Positions 8,292 through 16,896 of a DNA stretch of 64,000 nt are shown one piece after another. Where the stretch lies: positions 2,319,501 through 2,383,500 of the forward strand of contig NZ_CP083757.1 in the NCBI RefSeq assembly GCF_020149935.1. The letters are read 5' to 3'. A program made the position numbers and the translations under genes. How positions within the stretch are numbered: position 1 is the stretch's first letter; every line of letters begins with the position of its first letter. Under the pieces are notes generated by a model that worked only from the letters and a program-made list of their open reading frames with translations, was not told the DNA's origin and ran no database searches. This DNA comes from Marinilongibacter aquaticus. GTDB taxonomy: Bacteria; Bacteroidota; Bacteroidia; Cytophagales; Spirosomataceae.

Positions 8292-8437
8292 GTATTTCGA
8301 AAGAATTATTTGTTATCGACTTTGGCACAAAAATGCACTTTTTTTCGTCAAAACGCTAAATTGGGGATAAGGTTTCTTTATTCTACACAATCAAGAGATA
8401 TATTCTCTACCTCATTTAAGATTGCTAGATAATATAA

Positions 8438-9307
8438 TTAGACATTCACATGCCTTTCTGAGTGATAACTCGAACGCACCAAAGGCCCCGACTCCACATA
8501 TTTGATTCCTCTCTTCAAACCTTCTTCTTTGTAAAGAGCGAACAAATCCGGGTGGATGAATTCAATCACTTCGTGGTGCATTTTTGTAGGCTGAAGGTAC
8601 TGGCCCAAAGTAAGGATATCGCAACCGTGATCGGCCAAATCGTCCATCGCTTTGTACACTTCCTCCTTTTTCTCACCCAAACCAAGCATGATGCCCGTTT
8701 TGGTTCTTTTGCCGTACTCTTTGGTTCTGCGTATTTGCTCCAAACTTCTGTTGTATTTGGCCTGCGGGCGAACCGGACGATACAGCCGCTCTACCGTTTC
8801 CATATTGTGTGAGACCACTTCTTGTCCGCCAGAAACCATACGATAAAGTGCATCCCAATTGCCTTTTGTGTCGGGAATCAAGGTCTCAATGGTTGTATTC
8901 GGTGAAAGCTCTTTGGTTTTTATTACCGTTTGATACCAAATTTCGGCACCACGGTCTTTCAGCTCATCGCGGTTGACAGAGGTGATCACGGCATGCTTCA
9001 CACCCATGGTTTTTATTGCATCGGCCACACGCGAGGGCTCATCTTTGTCGTACTCATTCGGACGCCCCGTAGCCACGGCACAAAAAGTGCAGCTTCGCGT
9101 ACACACATTGCCCAAAATCATAAACGTGGCAGTGCCTTCTCCCCAACATTCGCCCATATTCGGACAATTTCCCGATTGACAAATCGTATGCAGATTGTTC
9201 TTGTCTACAATCTCACGTACTTTCTTGTAATTTTCGCCAATGGGCAATTTCACACGCAACCAATCGGGTCTTTTGGCCCTTTCGGTCTTTTCTTGAGCCT
9301 CTACCAT
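8438..9307 (-). CDS. lipA: lipoyl synthase
   Basis: 289 residues. This radical SAM enzyme inserts two sulfur atoms into octanoyl groups on lipoyl-dependent proteins (pyruvate and 2-oxoglutarate dehydrogenases, glycine cleavage H protein). Two cluster motifs are visible. The auxiliary cluster cysteines are in [21 protein letters not shown], and the radical SAM CxxxCxxC is CTRSCTFC. The C-terminal SSYHSE serine motif ([11 protein letters not shown]), a ligand of the auxiliary cluster, is present. The start at 9307 lies three bases from the stop of the upstream secreted-protein gene, so the two form one transcription unit. Confidence 0.98.
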   Translation of the reverse strand: MVEAQEKTERAKRPDWLRVKLPIGENYKKVREIVDKNNLHTICQSGNCPNMGECWGEGTATFMILGNVCTRSCTFCAVATGRPNEYDKDEPSRVADAIKTMGVKHAVITSVNRDELKDRGAEIWYQTVIKTKELSPNTTIETLIPDTKGNWDALYRMVSGGQEVVSHNMETVERLYRPVRPQAKYNRSLEQIRRTKEYGKRTKTGIMLGLGEKKEEVYKAMDDLADHGCDILTLGQYLQPTKMHHEVIEFIHPDLFALYKEEGLKRGIKYVESGPLVRSSYHSERHVNV

Positions 9308-9310
9308 TTC

Positions 9311-10090
9311 TTATTTTTTGATTAATTTTTTGTTTCCGAAGTACAAAGTTACATAAGCCGAAGCATAGGCCTTAGGATTGCTCGAAAGTTTTGCAGAAAT
9401 CAACTCGGGCGACTTGGTGTACATTTCGAAAGTGGCCCCCAATTCAAAGCCTGTGATGCTGTCGCCAAAAGTACTCATATCGATATTCGCGGCAGCTTTA
9501 AGGTGGATACCGGGAATAACCTTTGCATTGTTGAAGAAGCCTTGCCAAATGCTACCGGAACCCACAATGGCATTGAGATCGGTGTTTACATCCGGGTCAT
9601 ATACCATTAAAGTGGGCTGTTCATTGGCATTTCTTCCGTATTTGATGTAATAGGGTTTTTGAATACCAATGGTCGGCCCACCGGCTAAAATGCCGCTGAA
9701 GCCTATGCTCGAATCTCCGTTTTTACGAAAAAAGTACCACTCTCTTCCGTATTCCGGACGCACGGCAAAAAGGTAGTTCACTTTTCCATAAATGAATTTG
9801 GTGCCCAAAGGAGTCGGGCTCACATTTTCCTTCGGATGCTTGATGTTCACCAGCTCCAAAGCCAGGTATCTGTGAATAGGAAGCCCCTTCTTGCTGCGTG
9901 AAACGGGGGTAGAGCTACGCACCACAAAGCCTCCCAAAAGGCCCGAATGCGTATTGGTTGTGACGCCATATCCGAAATACTTGGAATCCTGATCGTCGGA
10001 ATCTTCTTTCACGCCGCCGATCTGGGCCATAGCCAAAGTGGAAAGTCCAAACATACACCAGATTAAACCCATCCATTTTTTATGTGCCAT
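9311..10090 (-). CDS. secreted hypothetical protein, beta-rich, probably outer-membrane associated
   Basis: About 259 residues from the ATG at 10090, chosen because it gives MAHKKWMGLIWCMFGLSTLAMAQ, a normal signal peptide. The upstream in-frame extension to 10135 would put charged residues before it. The mature protein is rich in alternating polar and hydrophobic residues, with Tyr, Phe and Gly (for example YFGYGVTTNTHSGLLGGFVV and AYASAYVTLYFGNKKL). That fits a small outer-membrane beta-barrel of the kind common next to housekeeping genes in Cytophagales. The last residues before a charged tail are Tyr-Phe rich. It is transcribed just before lipA, and I see no functional link to lipoylation. 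No named family was recognised. Confidence 0.75.
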   Translation of the reverse strand: MAHKKWMGLIWCMFGLSTLAMAQIGGVKEDSDDQDSKYFGYGVTTNTHSGLLGGFVVRSSTPVSRSKKGLPIHRYLALELVNIKHPKENVSPTPLGTKFIYGKVNYLFAVRPEYGREWYFFRKNGDSSIGFSGILAGGPTIGIQKPYYIKYGRNANEQPTLMVYDPDVNTDLNAIVGSGSIWQGFFNNAKVIPGIHLKAAANIDMSTFGDSITGFELGATFEMYTKSPELISAKLSSNPKAYASAYVTLYFGNKKLIKK

Positions 10091-10227
10091 AGCCTTCGCC
10101 TTTTCTTTCTCCCTTTGTTGTAAGTTTATACGCAATTTCTAGAGAAAATGTTTAAATAGTTAACGGAAATAAAAGTAAAAAGATTTATTTCCCACTCATA
10201 TTCTTTTCGGCCTGAATTTAACGCATT

Positions 10228-11127
10228 TTGGAAAATTGGGAGTATTACATACGTGAATTCGAACATTATTTGAAACTGGAACGGGGTTTTTCTGTACACA
10301 GCATAGATGCTTATGTAAAAGACGTACGCAAACTGGCCCAGTTTTCGGAAAGCACACGGCCGTCTTCCATTAGCTCGGCAGACATCACGCGTGTCATTTC
10401 CATACTGAACGAGATCGGTTTGGCCCAAAGCTCACAAGCCCGAATGCTCAGTGCCTGGCGGACATTCTACAAATTCCTTCTTTTGGAAGAATTCATTACC
10501 GTCGACCCCACCGAACTTATCGACAGCCCAAAAACCAACCGAAAAATACCCGAGGTTTTGCATGTGCACGAAATCGAAGCCATGTGCGAAGCCATCGATC
10601 TCAGCAGCCACGAAGGCACGCGAAACCGGGCCATTCTCGAAACCCTGTACAGTTGCGGTTTAAGGGTTTCCGAACTTAACGCCTTGCGTTTGAGCGAATG
10701 CCACTTCGAAGAAGGCTTTGTTCAGATTACGGGCAAGGGAAACAAAAGCCGGCTGGTTCCTATCGGCAAGCAGGCCATAAAGTACATCGCACTTTATATC
10801 CAACACGATCGAAAACAGCTTGAAATCGAAGATAAGCACCAAGATTTCGTTTTTCTCAACCGACGTGGCAAACCCCTTTCAAGGGTAATGATTTTTCTCA
10901 TCGTAAAGGATTTGGCCGAAAAGGCCGGACTTGCAAAAACCGTTTCTCCGCATACTTTCAGGCATAGTTTTGCCACACATTTAATAGAAGGCGGGGCCGA
11001 TTTAAGGGCCGTTCAGGATATGCTCGGGCATGTCAGCATCAGTACCACCGAAATTTACACGCATCTCGACAGAGCTTATTTGCAGCAAACTTTGCAACAG
11101 TTTCACCCCAGGGCAGCGATCAACTGA
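10228..11127 (+). CDS. xerD: tyrosine recombinase, XerD/XerC type
   Basis: 299 residues, the usual size for XerC/XerD. The N-terminal SAM-like domain begins YIREFEHYLKLERGFS. The C-terminal catalytic domain carries the tetrad: Arg in YSCGLRVSELN, the Lys region in GKGNKSRLVP, HTFRHSF (His-x-x-Arg), and the final His and Tyr in LGHVSISTTEIYTH. It resolves chromosome dimers at dif sites together with a partner and FtsK. Only one Xer gene is in the window. The only available upstream start is TTG at 10228 (MENWEYYIREF). Its 3' end overlaps the convergent AraC gene by 8 bp. Length and motifs argue for a housekeeping recombinase, not an island integrase. Confidence 0.92.
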   Translation: MENWEYYIREFEHYLKLERGFSVHSIDAYVKDVRKLAQFSESTRPSSISSADITRVISILNEIGLAQSSQARMLSAWRTFYKFLLLEEFITVDPTELIDSPKTNRKIPEVLHVHEIEAMCEAIDLSSHEGTRNRAILETLYSCGLRVSELNALRLSECHFEEGFVQITGKGNKSRLVPIGKQAIKYIALYIQHDRKQLEIEDKHQDFVFLNRRGKPLSRVMIFLIVKDLAEKAGLAKTVSPHTFRHSFATHLIEGGADLRAVQDMLGHVSISTTEIYTHLDRAYLQQTLQQFHPRAAIN

Positions 11128-12091
11128 ATTGGTACGCACGCTTGCCTGTATGCCTACCCAGCAAGTCGCGATTCTGCAAAGACCGCAAGTCTTCGGCCGC
11201 CACGGGGTGAAGGAAGCTCGAACCGTTTCTTTTCGAGAAATCTCTGCAATACTGAGTAGGCGATTTGCCCACAAGTTCTTTGAATTTTCTGTTGAAATTC
11301 GGGAGGTTGTTGAAGCCACTTTCAAAGCAAATCTGCGAAATATTCATTGTGCCTTCAATGAGCAGCTTGCAGGCGTGGCCGACACGCAATTCCGTAATAA
11401 ACTCGATGAAGGTTTTGGATGTTCGTTTTTTGAAATAGCGACAAAAATAATTGGGCGAGACATGCACGTGCTCGGCAATTTCTTCAATACTGATCCCGTT
11501 CTTGAAATTGGCCAAAGCGTATTGATAAATTTCGTTTATTTTATCGTTCGGGTCAATCGTATATTCCTCCAAAAATCCTGCACTGCAAAGCATTTCCTTT
11601 TCAGAAGAACGAGCAATAATGTCGAGCATTTCGTACAATTGCACCACCCGACGCACGCCTTTCAAACCCAAGATTTCTTCCATTTTGGAGGAAATAATAC
11701 GGTGCGTCGAACCAAAAATCTTGAGCCCTCTTCTGGCTTCGATGAGCAAATCTCTGATGTGGGCGTTTTCGGGCATTTCCAAGAAATCCGTTCCCCAAAA
11801 ATCTTCATAAAAATGAATGGCGATCGCTTCGATACGAAAGCCCTTATCCTGAAAATACACTTCGTCGTTTCGCCACAAATGCGGCAAGTTGGCCCCAAGA
11901 AGTACCAGGTCGCCATCGGCGAAAGGCTCAATATTATCGCCCACTAAACGCGTGCCCGTGCTTTTTCGAATGTAAGTCAGCTCAGCTTCTGGATGGTAAT
12001 GCCAATAATTGTACAAGAAGGGGAAAATATCCTCTCGCACGCTGAACGAGTGTTCTGCATTGGAATTTACTTTACGGAGAATTGGCCTCAT
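11120..12091 (-). CDS. AraC-family transcriptional regulator, cupin-type sensor domain (paralogue 1)
   Basis: 323 residues. The N-terminal ~120 residues form a cupin-like ligand domain (HYHPEAELTYIRKSTGTRLVGDNI, then GDLVLLGANLPHLWRND). The C-terminal HTH_18 domain starts near residue 190 with ISIEEIAEHVHVSPNYFCRYFKK and contains GHACKLL and FESGFNNLPNFNRKF. It is closely similar to the regulator at 32712-33587: both share TGTRxVGDxIE, PHLWxxD and the same HTH wording. It also carries an extra ~35-residue C-terminal tail. It sits at the end of the saccharide operon and is the natural candidate to control it. It overlaps xerD by 8 bp. Confidence 0.9.
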   Translation of the reverse strand: MRPILRKVNSNAEHSFSVREDIFPFLYNYWHYHPEAELTYIRKSTGTRLVGDNIEPFADGDLVLLGANLPHLWRNDEVYFQDKGFRIEAIAIHFYEDFWGTDFLEMPENAHIRDLLIEARRGLKIFGSTHRIISSKMEEILGLKGVRRVVQLYEMLDIIARSSEKEMLCSAGFLEEYTIDPNDKINEIYQYALANFKNGISIEEIAEHVHVSPNYFCRYFKKRTSKTFIEFITELRVGHACKLLIEGTMNISQICFESGFNNLPNFNRKFKELVGKSPTQYCRDFSKRNGSSFLHPVAAEDLRSLQNRDLLGRHTGKRAYQFS

Positions 12092-12126
12092 ATACAGAGC
12101 TGTATTGATTCTCCCACAATATATCC

Positions 12127-12141
12127 ATTCTCGGCGAGAAT
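12127..12141. promoter_or_regulatory. palindromic site upstream of the AraC-type gene
   Basis: ATTCTCG-G-CGAGAAT is a perfect 7-1-7 palindrome 36 bp upstream of the regulator start. A half-copy (ATTCTC) lies about 15 bp nearer the gene. It could be an autoregulatory operator. It also lies downstream of the phosphatase gene on the same strand, but it lacks a T tract, so an intrinsic terminator is less likely. Confidence 0.4.
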
Positions 12142-12196
12142 ATCTACTTCTATAAGTTTATCATATGTTTAAATCCGCGTTTGGGCGTCGAAAACC

Positions 12197-13447
12197 CTAC
12201 TCATCCAAAAGGATATTCCCCTGCTCAGACTTCTTCAAAACAAAGCTGTCGAAAGGCTCACCTGTTGCAGTATACGCTTTGTAGCACAAGCGTTCTCCCT
12301 CAATGGTAATCACCTGATAAAGCTGCGTGTTCGCGGCCTTTTTATCCAGCCATTCCTGATCGCCCAAGTCGTACATTTTTGGGCCACTCACCGAAACCAC
12401 ATACATCGTCCCGCTTTCCGCTGGTCCTGTGGCATCCACCATTCCACGGCCGTAGGCATGATCGTGCCCCTGAAGCACCAAATCGACCTTATATTTATCC
12501 AAAACAGGCTTGAACGCTTTACGCAGTTTGGGGTTGTCGCGGTTGGGTTTGGTGCTGAAAAAGGGATAATGCAGGGTCAGTATCGTCCATTTTTTATCGT
12601 TTTTTTCCAATACATTTTCAAGCCACCGCAGCTGTGCCAGTCGCAATTCGGGGTCTTCGTCAATCTGTTCGCCATCAATCGACACAATTCGTACAGCCGG
12701 ATAATCGATATAATAGCAAGCCCCTACAAGTTCCTTTACGCCTGAAGGGCCATTCTGCGGCAAGGTAAAAAGCGAATTCCACAGAGGGGAGAGCACTACA
12801 TTGGTGTACTCATGATTTCCCGGTGTCATGATGGACGGCACCGTACGGTGAATAAAATCGCCGGCTCTGTACCATTCGTCCCACTCCTCGTCGTTGTAGC
12901 CACGATTCACCAAATCGCCTGCATAAAGCATAAACTCGGTATTGGGAGCGGTTTTGTAAGCTTGCCGAACCACTCTCGACCACTGACTGAAAATATCATT
13001 TTGCGGGTCGCCAAAATAAGTGAATGTAAAAGGGGCATTCGGGTTTCCGGAGGGCATGTCAATCTGTAACCATTCGCTCCAACCTGAGCCTTCACTGCCC
13101 ACACGGTACAGGTATTTTTTGCCCGCCTCCAAATCTTGGATTCGCACCCGATGGCTTCTGAACACTTTTGTCACTTCTTTGTACGTCACCGAATCGAGAT
13201 GAGTTTGCGAATCCACCACACGAAAAGCCGCAAGATCCGAGAGCGGGCCAGTTTGAGCCAGCCCATACTGCACACTGCTTTTTTCGATTTCCAATGTTGT
13301 TCGCCAAGTAATCGATACTCCCTTTGTGCCGTCCTCCGCTGGATTCAACATAATCCTTTCGGGCGTTTGAGCAAAAAGACCATTGGATAAAACGGTGAAC
13401 AAAAAAAGGCTCAACATCAAGCCCCTTGATTTTGATTTTAAATTCAT
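12197..13447 (-). CDS. secreted purple-acid-phosphatase-like metallophosphoesterase with N-terminal fibronectin-like domain
   Basis: 416 residues. A signal peptide (LMLSLFLFTVLSNGLFAQ) is followed by the N-terminal beta-sandwich of purple acid phosphatases (residues ~30-135, PERIMLNPAEDGTKGVSITW). The metallophosphoesterase domain has all the ligand blocks: YFGDPQND, AGDLVNRGYNDEEW, MTPGNHEYTN, LTLHYPFF and GHDHAYGRG. These coordinate a two-metal centre that hydrolyses phosphomonoesters or diesters in the periplasm or outside the cell. It is the last gene of the minus-strand SusC/D operon, and its ATG overlaps the stop of the preceding membrane-protein gene (ATGA). It probably removes phosphate from the imported substrate or liberates inorganic phosphate. 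That role is inferred. Confidence 0.88.
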   Translation of the reverse strand: MNLKSKSRGLMLSLFLFTVLSNGLFAQTPERIMLNPAEDGTKGVSITWRTTLEIEKSSVQYGLAQTGPLSDLAAFRVVDSQTHLDSVTYKEVTKVFRSHRVRIQDLEAGKKYLYRVGSEGSGWSEWLQIDMPSGNPNAPFTFTYFGDPQNDIFSQWSRVVRQAYKTAPNTEFMLYAGDLVNRGYNDEEWDEWYRAGDFIHRTVPSIMTPGNHEYTNVVLSPLWNSLFTLPQNGPSGVKELVGACYYIDYPAVRIVSIDGEQIDEDPELRLAQLRWLENVLEKNDKKWTILTLHYPFFSTKPNRDNPKLRKAFKPVLDKYKVDLVLQGHDHAYGRGMVDATGPAESGTMYVVSVSGPKMYDLGDQEWLDKKAANTQLYQVITIEGERLCYKAYTATGEPFDSFVLKKSEQGNILLDE

Positions 13448-14736
13448 GAATTTTCGATTTTAAACCTTCTATTTTCTTTGTGATTTGTTTTCGGGCTTTG
13501 ACTTGCCAGAAAGGCGAGCACAATCAAAAGCAAAAGTGCAAAGACCACTGTGGGCCTTAATTTTGAGGCCAAGTTGTCTTTCAAACGAAAAGGATTTGCC
13601 TCATTCCTTTTCAAAAGCAGTGTAAACACAAGTATAAAATTAGGAATGACGAGGTCGTCGGAAGTGAAATGATACGCCCAGAATGTTCCACTCGAAATCG
13701 CACGCAATGCATAATACCAGATCCAAAAGGCAGCAAAAACCACAAAAACACCCTTTTCTGAAATCTGCCCGCTTTTCGTTTTCAAATACTGTCGAAAAAT
13801 GAAAACAAGAGCCCACACAGACACGCACACGAGCATTAGCCATTGGCCACTTTCGAAGCTTTGTACATCCACGAGACCAATCTCTTCCGCCACCCTTCTC
13901 ATTTTTTTGTCTGTAAAAGCATTGAGAATCGTAACAAATGGAATAAAAACGGCAAGTAAAAAAACAGCCCAGATTCCATTCGAGGCCTTCAATTTGGGCA
14001 TTTCTTCCCACTCTTGACTGAACACAGAAAAAGATAAGCCCAAACCTCCAAAAAAGCCAATGGAGTACTCCATCACATTCCACCAATTGAAAGACAAGCC
14101 ACTTGCCCGACCCATTATTTGCAGAAAATTGCCAAAAGTAAAACCAAAGCCCGCTCCCAGCATGGTGTAAAAAGCCACAAGCCAAGCCCTGTGAAAATGC
14201 TCTCTTTTCATATACCAAGCCAACGCCCCCGAAGCCCCCAAACAAGCCGCCCAAAGCTCAGACCTCGGCGGTGTCATCAACCATTCGAACTGATAAATCA
14301 ATATACCCCAAATCAAATAGCCCCCGGCCACCATTTGACTGAGGAGACTGGCCCAATCGACTTTTTTGCTCCTGCTTGTTTCCAGCAGCATAGCCGTAAG
14401 CCCTCCCCCTAAAAAACCAAACAGTCCCCCAATGACAAATAGACCGAGCAAACCGTAGCCGGCATTCAAAAAATCGGCACTGTTGCCGTAACCCACCACT
14501 TGCCCGTAGCTGATCATGCCTGTAGCCCCCCAAGCCAAGGCAGCCGTTGCCGCCAATATTGGCCAATTTTGCAACCAATCTTTACGTCCAGAAGCCAAAA
14601 GCAAAGCCAATACCCCGATGGCTCCTGCCCAAGCGGCTCCCCATTCGTGACCAAAATGCCCACGAATAGCCCACGCACTGCCCAAGCTCAGCATGACGAC
14701 AAGGATGGCTACGCTTTTCTCGGAATTACTTTTCAT
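13444..14736 (-). CDS. polytopic inner-membrane protein of unknown function
   Basis: 430 residues with roughly eleven to twelve hydrophobic segments and short loops. The N-terminus (SVAILVVMLSLGSAWAIRG) starts directly in a membrane span. Gly- and Trp-rich spans such as GLFVIGGLFGFLGGGLTAML and FYTMLGAGFGFTFGNFLQIM suggest a channel or transporter, but no named transporter motif is visible. It overlaps the upstream propeller-protein gene by 11 bp and the downstream phosphatase gene by 4 bp, so the three are translationally coupled. In this locus it could move the breakdown product across the inner membrane. That is inferred from position only. Confidence 0.75.
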   Translation of the reverse strand: MKSNSEKSVAILVVMLSLGSAWAIRGHFGHEWGAAWAGAIGVLALLLASGRKDWLQNWPILAATAALAWGATGMISYGQVVGYGNSADFLNAGYGLLGLFVIGGLFGFLGGGLTAMLLETSRSKKVDWASLLSQMVAGGYLIWGILIYQFEWLMTPPRSELWAACLGASGALAWYMKREHFHRAWLVAFYTMLGAGFGFTFGNFLQIMGRASGLSFNWWNVMEYSIGFFGGLGLSFSVFSQEWEEMPKLKASNGIWAVFLLAVFIPFVTILNAFTDKKMRRVAEEIGLVDVQSFESGQWLMLVCVSVWALVFIFRQYLKTKSGQISEKGVFVVFAAFWIWYYALRAISSGTFWAYHFTSDDLVIPNFILVFTLLLKRNEANPFRLKDNLASKLRPTVVFALLLLIVLAFLASQSPKTNHKENRRFKIENS

Positions 14737-16888
14737 CGACGATCACATTTAGATAACGCCCCATCCAGTAAGGCAAAAGGTACTCGTCTCCGGCCAACTC
14801 CCGCATACCTTTTCGGCCACCATCCAAAGTAAAGGGATTGCCATTGTACCGCATAACGGGCCTTTCAGCGGGTGAGAGTAACACCTTGGTGCTTTGCCCC
14901 CTAAAATTGGGCGGCAACAAGTCGAGGTCCTTCCTGTGTGAGTTCTGCATATCCCAGCGAACCATATCCATTTGAAATTCACGCAAATGCCATTCGACAG
15001 ACGCCAAATCCAAATCGCCCGAAGTGCCGAAAGCAATCAGGTTCCAAAGGGCGTTGCGTTCAGGCTTTTCAATGGTCCAATGGTCTTCGATCACATCGGC
15101 ATATACTTTTTTCAACTCATCGTCAAAAGCATAGTGATACAAAATCCAGTACGTGAAGAAAGCCATTTCGTCATCCGAGTGATTCCAGCCCCCCATGCCC
15201 ATATCGTGCCCCAGGTACATCACATTGGGCGTGTAACCAATATTGGCATAAGGAATTCTGATGTTGTCGAGATAACCATGTTCTTCGAAAAGCCGATAGG
15301 CCTCCTTTTTATACAATTCCTTGCCTGTAAGAGCATAGGCCAATTGCAGCCCGGCCGTAATGGTTTCACTGCCCAATTTGCGATCGCCCACCGTTTTGGG
15401 ATACATATTGATGTATTCCGGATTCCATCGGCCCCACAATGTAGGCTTGCCGTCAATGTCAATAAAGTAATAATCGTTTTCGATTATGTGTGTCATTATC
15501 GCGTCGATGAAATCAGCAACCCTTTGCCTTTCCACTGGGTTCAGGTCGAGGTGTTTATCCAAAATACCGGCCACCCAAATATAGGCCACAAACTCGTCGC
15601 TGCTGGTGTGCCCTTTCCATTCCCAATTGGTTTCCGGACTTTCTCGCCAGCGGTCGTGATCCGAAACTTTAAAGCCTTTTCGGGCAAAGGTGCGAGAAGG
15701 AAAACCTTTCAATTGGTTGATGGACAACAATCGCTCAAAAGACTCGAAGCTCTCCATTGCATTTTGCTTGGCCACAGGATCTTTCGTGCTTGCATATCGA
15801 AAAACCTCACTGCCCAAATAAAAGCTGGTCCAAAGGCCATCATTATCCGTATCGATAAGCTCGGCCGTACGTAAATCGCCCGGTTTAGAAAACCTCGTTT
15901 CTCCGATCAAACCCAAACGAAGGTGTCTTTTTCGTACCTTCTTCTGGAAATACTCGGCCTTTTGGGCGAGCGTCATTGCTTGGTGCTCAATTTTTGAAAG
16001 CCCAGAAGCCGACAACACGAAGGCATCGCCATCTGCATTGATGGCCACATCCAAAGCCTTGTTTTCGATCAACCAGCGTTTGGATTCGAAATAATGAAAG
16101 TTGTCGAAATTTGCGGTATTGAACACCCCCATATCGGTAGCCGCCCACAAGCCATGTGGACCGGCCTGCAATGCATTGATCTCCCAAACAGGAATCTTAC
16201 TTTTTTTCGCCAACACCTGCTTTCCACTCAAAACCGAAACCCCAAATATCCCATCGGAAACCGCCACATAAGCCACGTCACCCTGCACGGCCCAGGCCCG
16301 AATCGGAGAAGTTTCTAGAAAATACTCAAAGTTTCGGCCATTCCAGCGAAGCAAACCTTTGGACGTCTGCAGGAAGAAATCACCATCCGAAGCCTGGAGT
16401 TCAAGAATATCGGCATCCACACCGCCTTCTACGATTTTCCCCGATTCGAAAATCTGAAAGTTTGACCCTCCCGCGAGCAACACGTCGCCCATATTGTTGA
16501 CGGCCATCTGATTGAATTTGCCTTTGCTAAAATCACCGTACGGTTTGCCTGCATGGGCATTCGACAAAAAATGATCGTCGAAAAGGTAATACAGCACACC
16601 CGCATCTGCCTGAATACAAATATCCACAGGCACCTTCCCATTCAAAGGCAAAAAACGCGTATCGGGCACTAAATCGCCCTGCACCAACCAAAACAAACCC
16701 AGTGCCGAAAGGGCATATACGTTGCCGTCTCGATCTATTTCAATTTTTTCCCACTTTTGCTTTTGTTCAGTTTGAAGTGGGTATTTTTTCGAAATAGGCT
16801 GCAAAAATGGACTGTCCACAAAACTTTGGGCACAGACACTGAAGCTCGAAAGGAAAATGAGAAGTTTTAGGAATACCTTTTTATGCAT
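14726..16888 (-). CDS. large secreted two-part protein: beta-propeller-like N-half, helical (alpha/alpha)-toroid-like C-half
   Basis: 720 residues. A signal peptide (LKLLIFLSSFSVCAQ) leads into about 300 residues of short repeated beta units ending in phrases such as GDVLLAGGSNFQIFESG, DGDFFLQTSKGLLRWNG and GLWAATDMGVFNT. These resemble the blades of two-component-regulator-type propellers. From about residue 345 the protein becomes helical and rich in Trp, Asp and His (GETITAGLQLAYALTG-type helices and GHDMGMGGWNHSDDEMAF). That is reminiscent of (alpha/alpha)6-barrel saccharide-active enzymes. No catalytic family could be assigned. It lies in the SusC/D operon between the glycoside-hydrolase-like gene (8-bp gap) and the membrane-protein gene (11-bp overlap). 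A role in binding or cleaving the locus's glycan is inferred. Confidence 0.7.
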   Translation of the reverse strand: MHKKVFLKLLIFLSSFSVCAQSFVDSPFLQPISKKYPLQTEQKQKWEKIEIDRDGNVYALSALGLFWLVQGDLVPDTRFLPLNGKVPVDICIQADAGVLYYLFDDHFLSNAHAGKPYGDFSKGKFNQMAVNNMGDVLLAGGSNFQIFESGKIVEGGVDADILELQASDGDFFLQTSKGLLRWNGRNFEYFLETSPIRAWAVQGDVAYVAVSDGIFGVSVLSGKQVLAKKSKIPVWEINALQAGPHGLWAATDMGVFNTANFDNFHYFESKRWLIENKALDVAINADGDAFVLSASGLSKIEHQAMTLAQKAEYFQKKVRKRHLRLGLIGETRFSKPGDLRTAELIDTDNDGLWTSFYLGSEVFRYASTKDPVAKQNAMESFESFERLLSINQLKGFPSRTFARKGFKVSDHDRWRESPETNWEWKGHTSSDEFVAYIWVAGILDKHLDLNPVERQRVADFIDAIMTHIIENDYYFIDIDGKPTLWGRWNPEYINMYPKTVGDRKLGSETITAGLQLAYALTGKELYKKEAYRLFEEHGYLDNIRIPYANIGYTPNVMYLGHDMGMGGWNHSDDEMAFFTYWILYHYAFDDELKKVYADVIEDHWTIEKPERNALWNLIAFGTSGDLDLASVEWHLREFQMDMVRWDMQNSHRKDLDLLPPNFRGQSTKVLLSPAERPVMRYNGNPFTLDGGRKGMRELAGDEYLLPYWMGRYLNVIVDEK

Positions 16889-16896
16889 GATTCATA

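Noticed and set aside
8292-8437. SAM riboswitch upstream of metK
   Set aside because: No conserved SAM-I or SAM-II stems could be seen in the 146 bp.
10228-11127. Tyrosine recombinase as an island integrase
   Set aside because: Size, start region and motifs are those of XerC/XerD, and it lies 6 kb from the accessory patch in housekeeping context.
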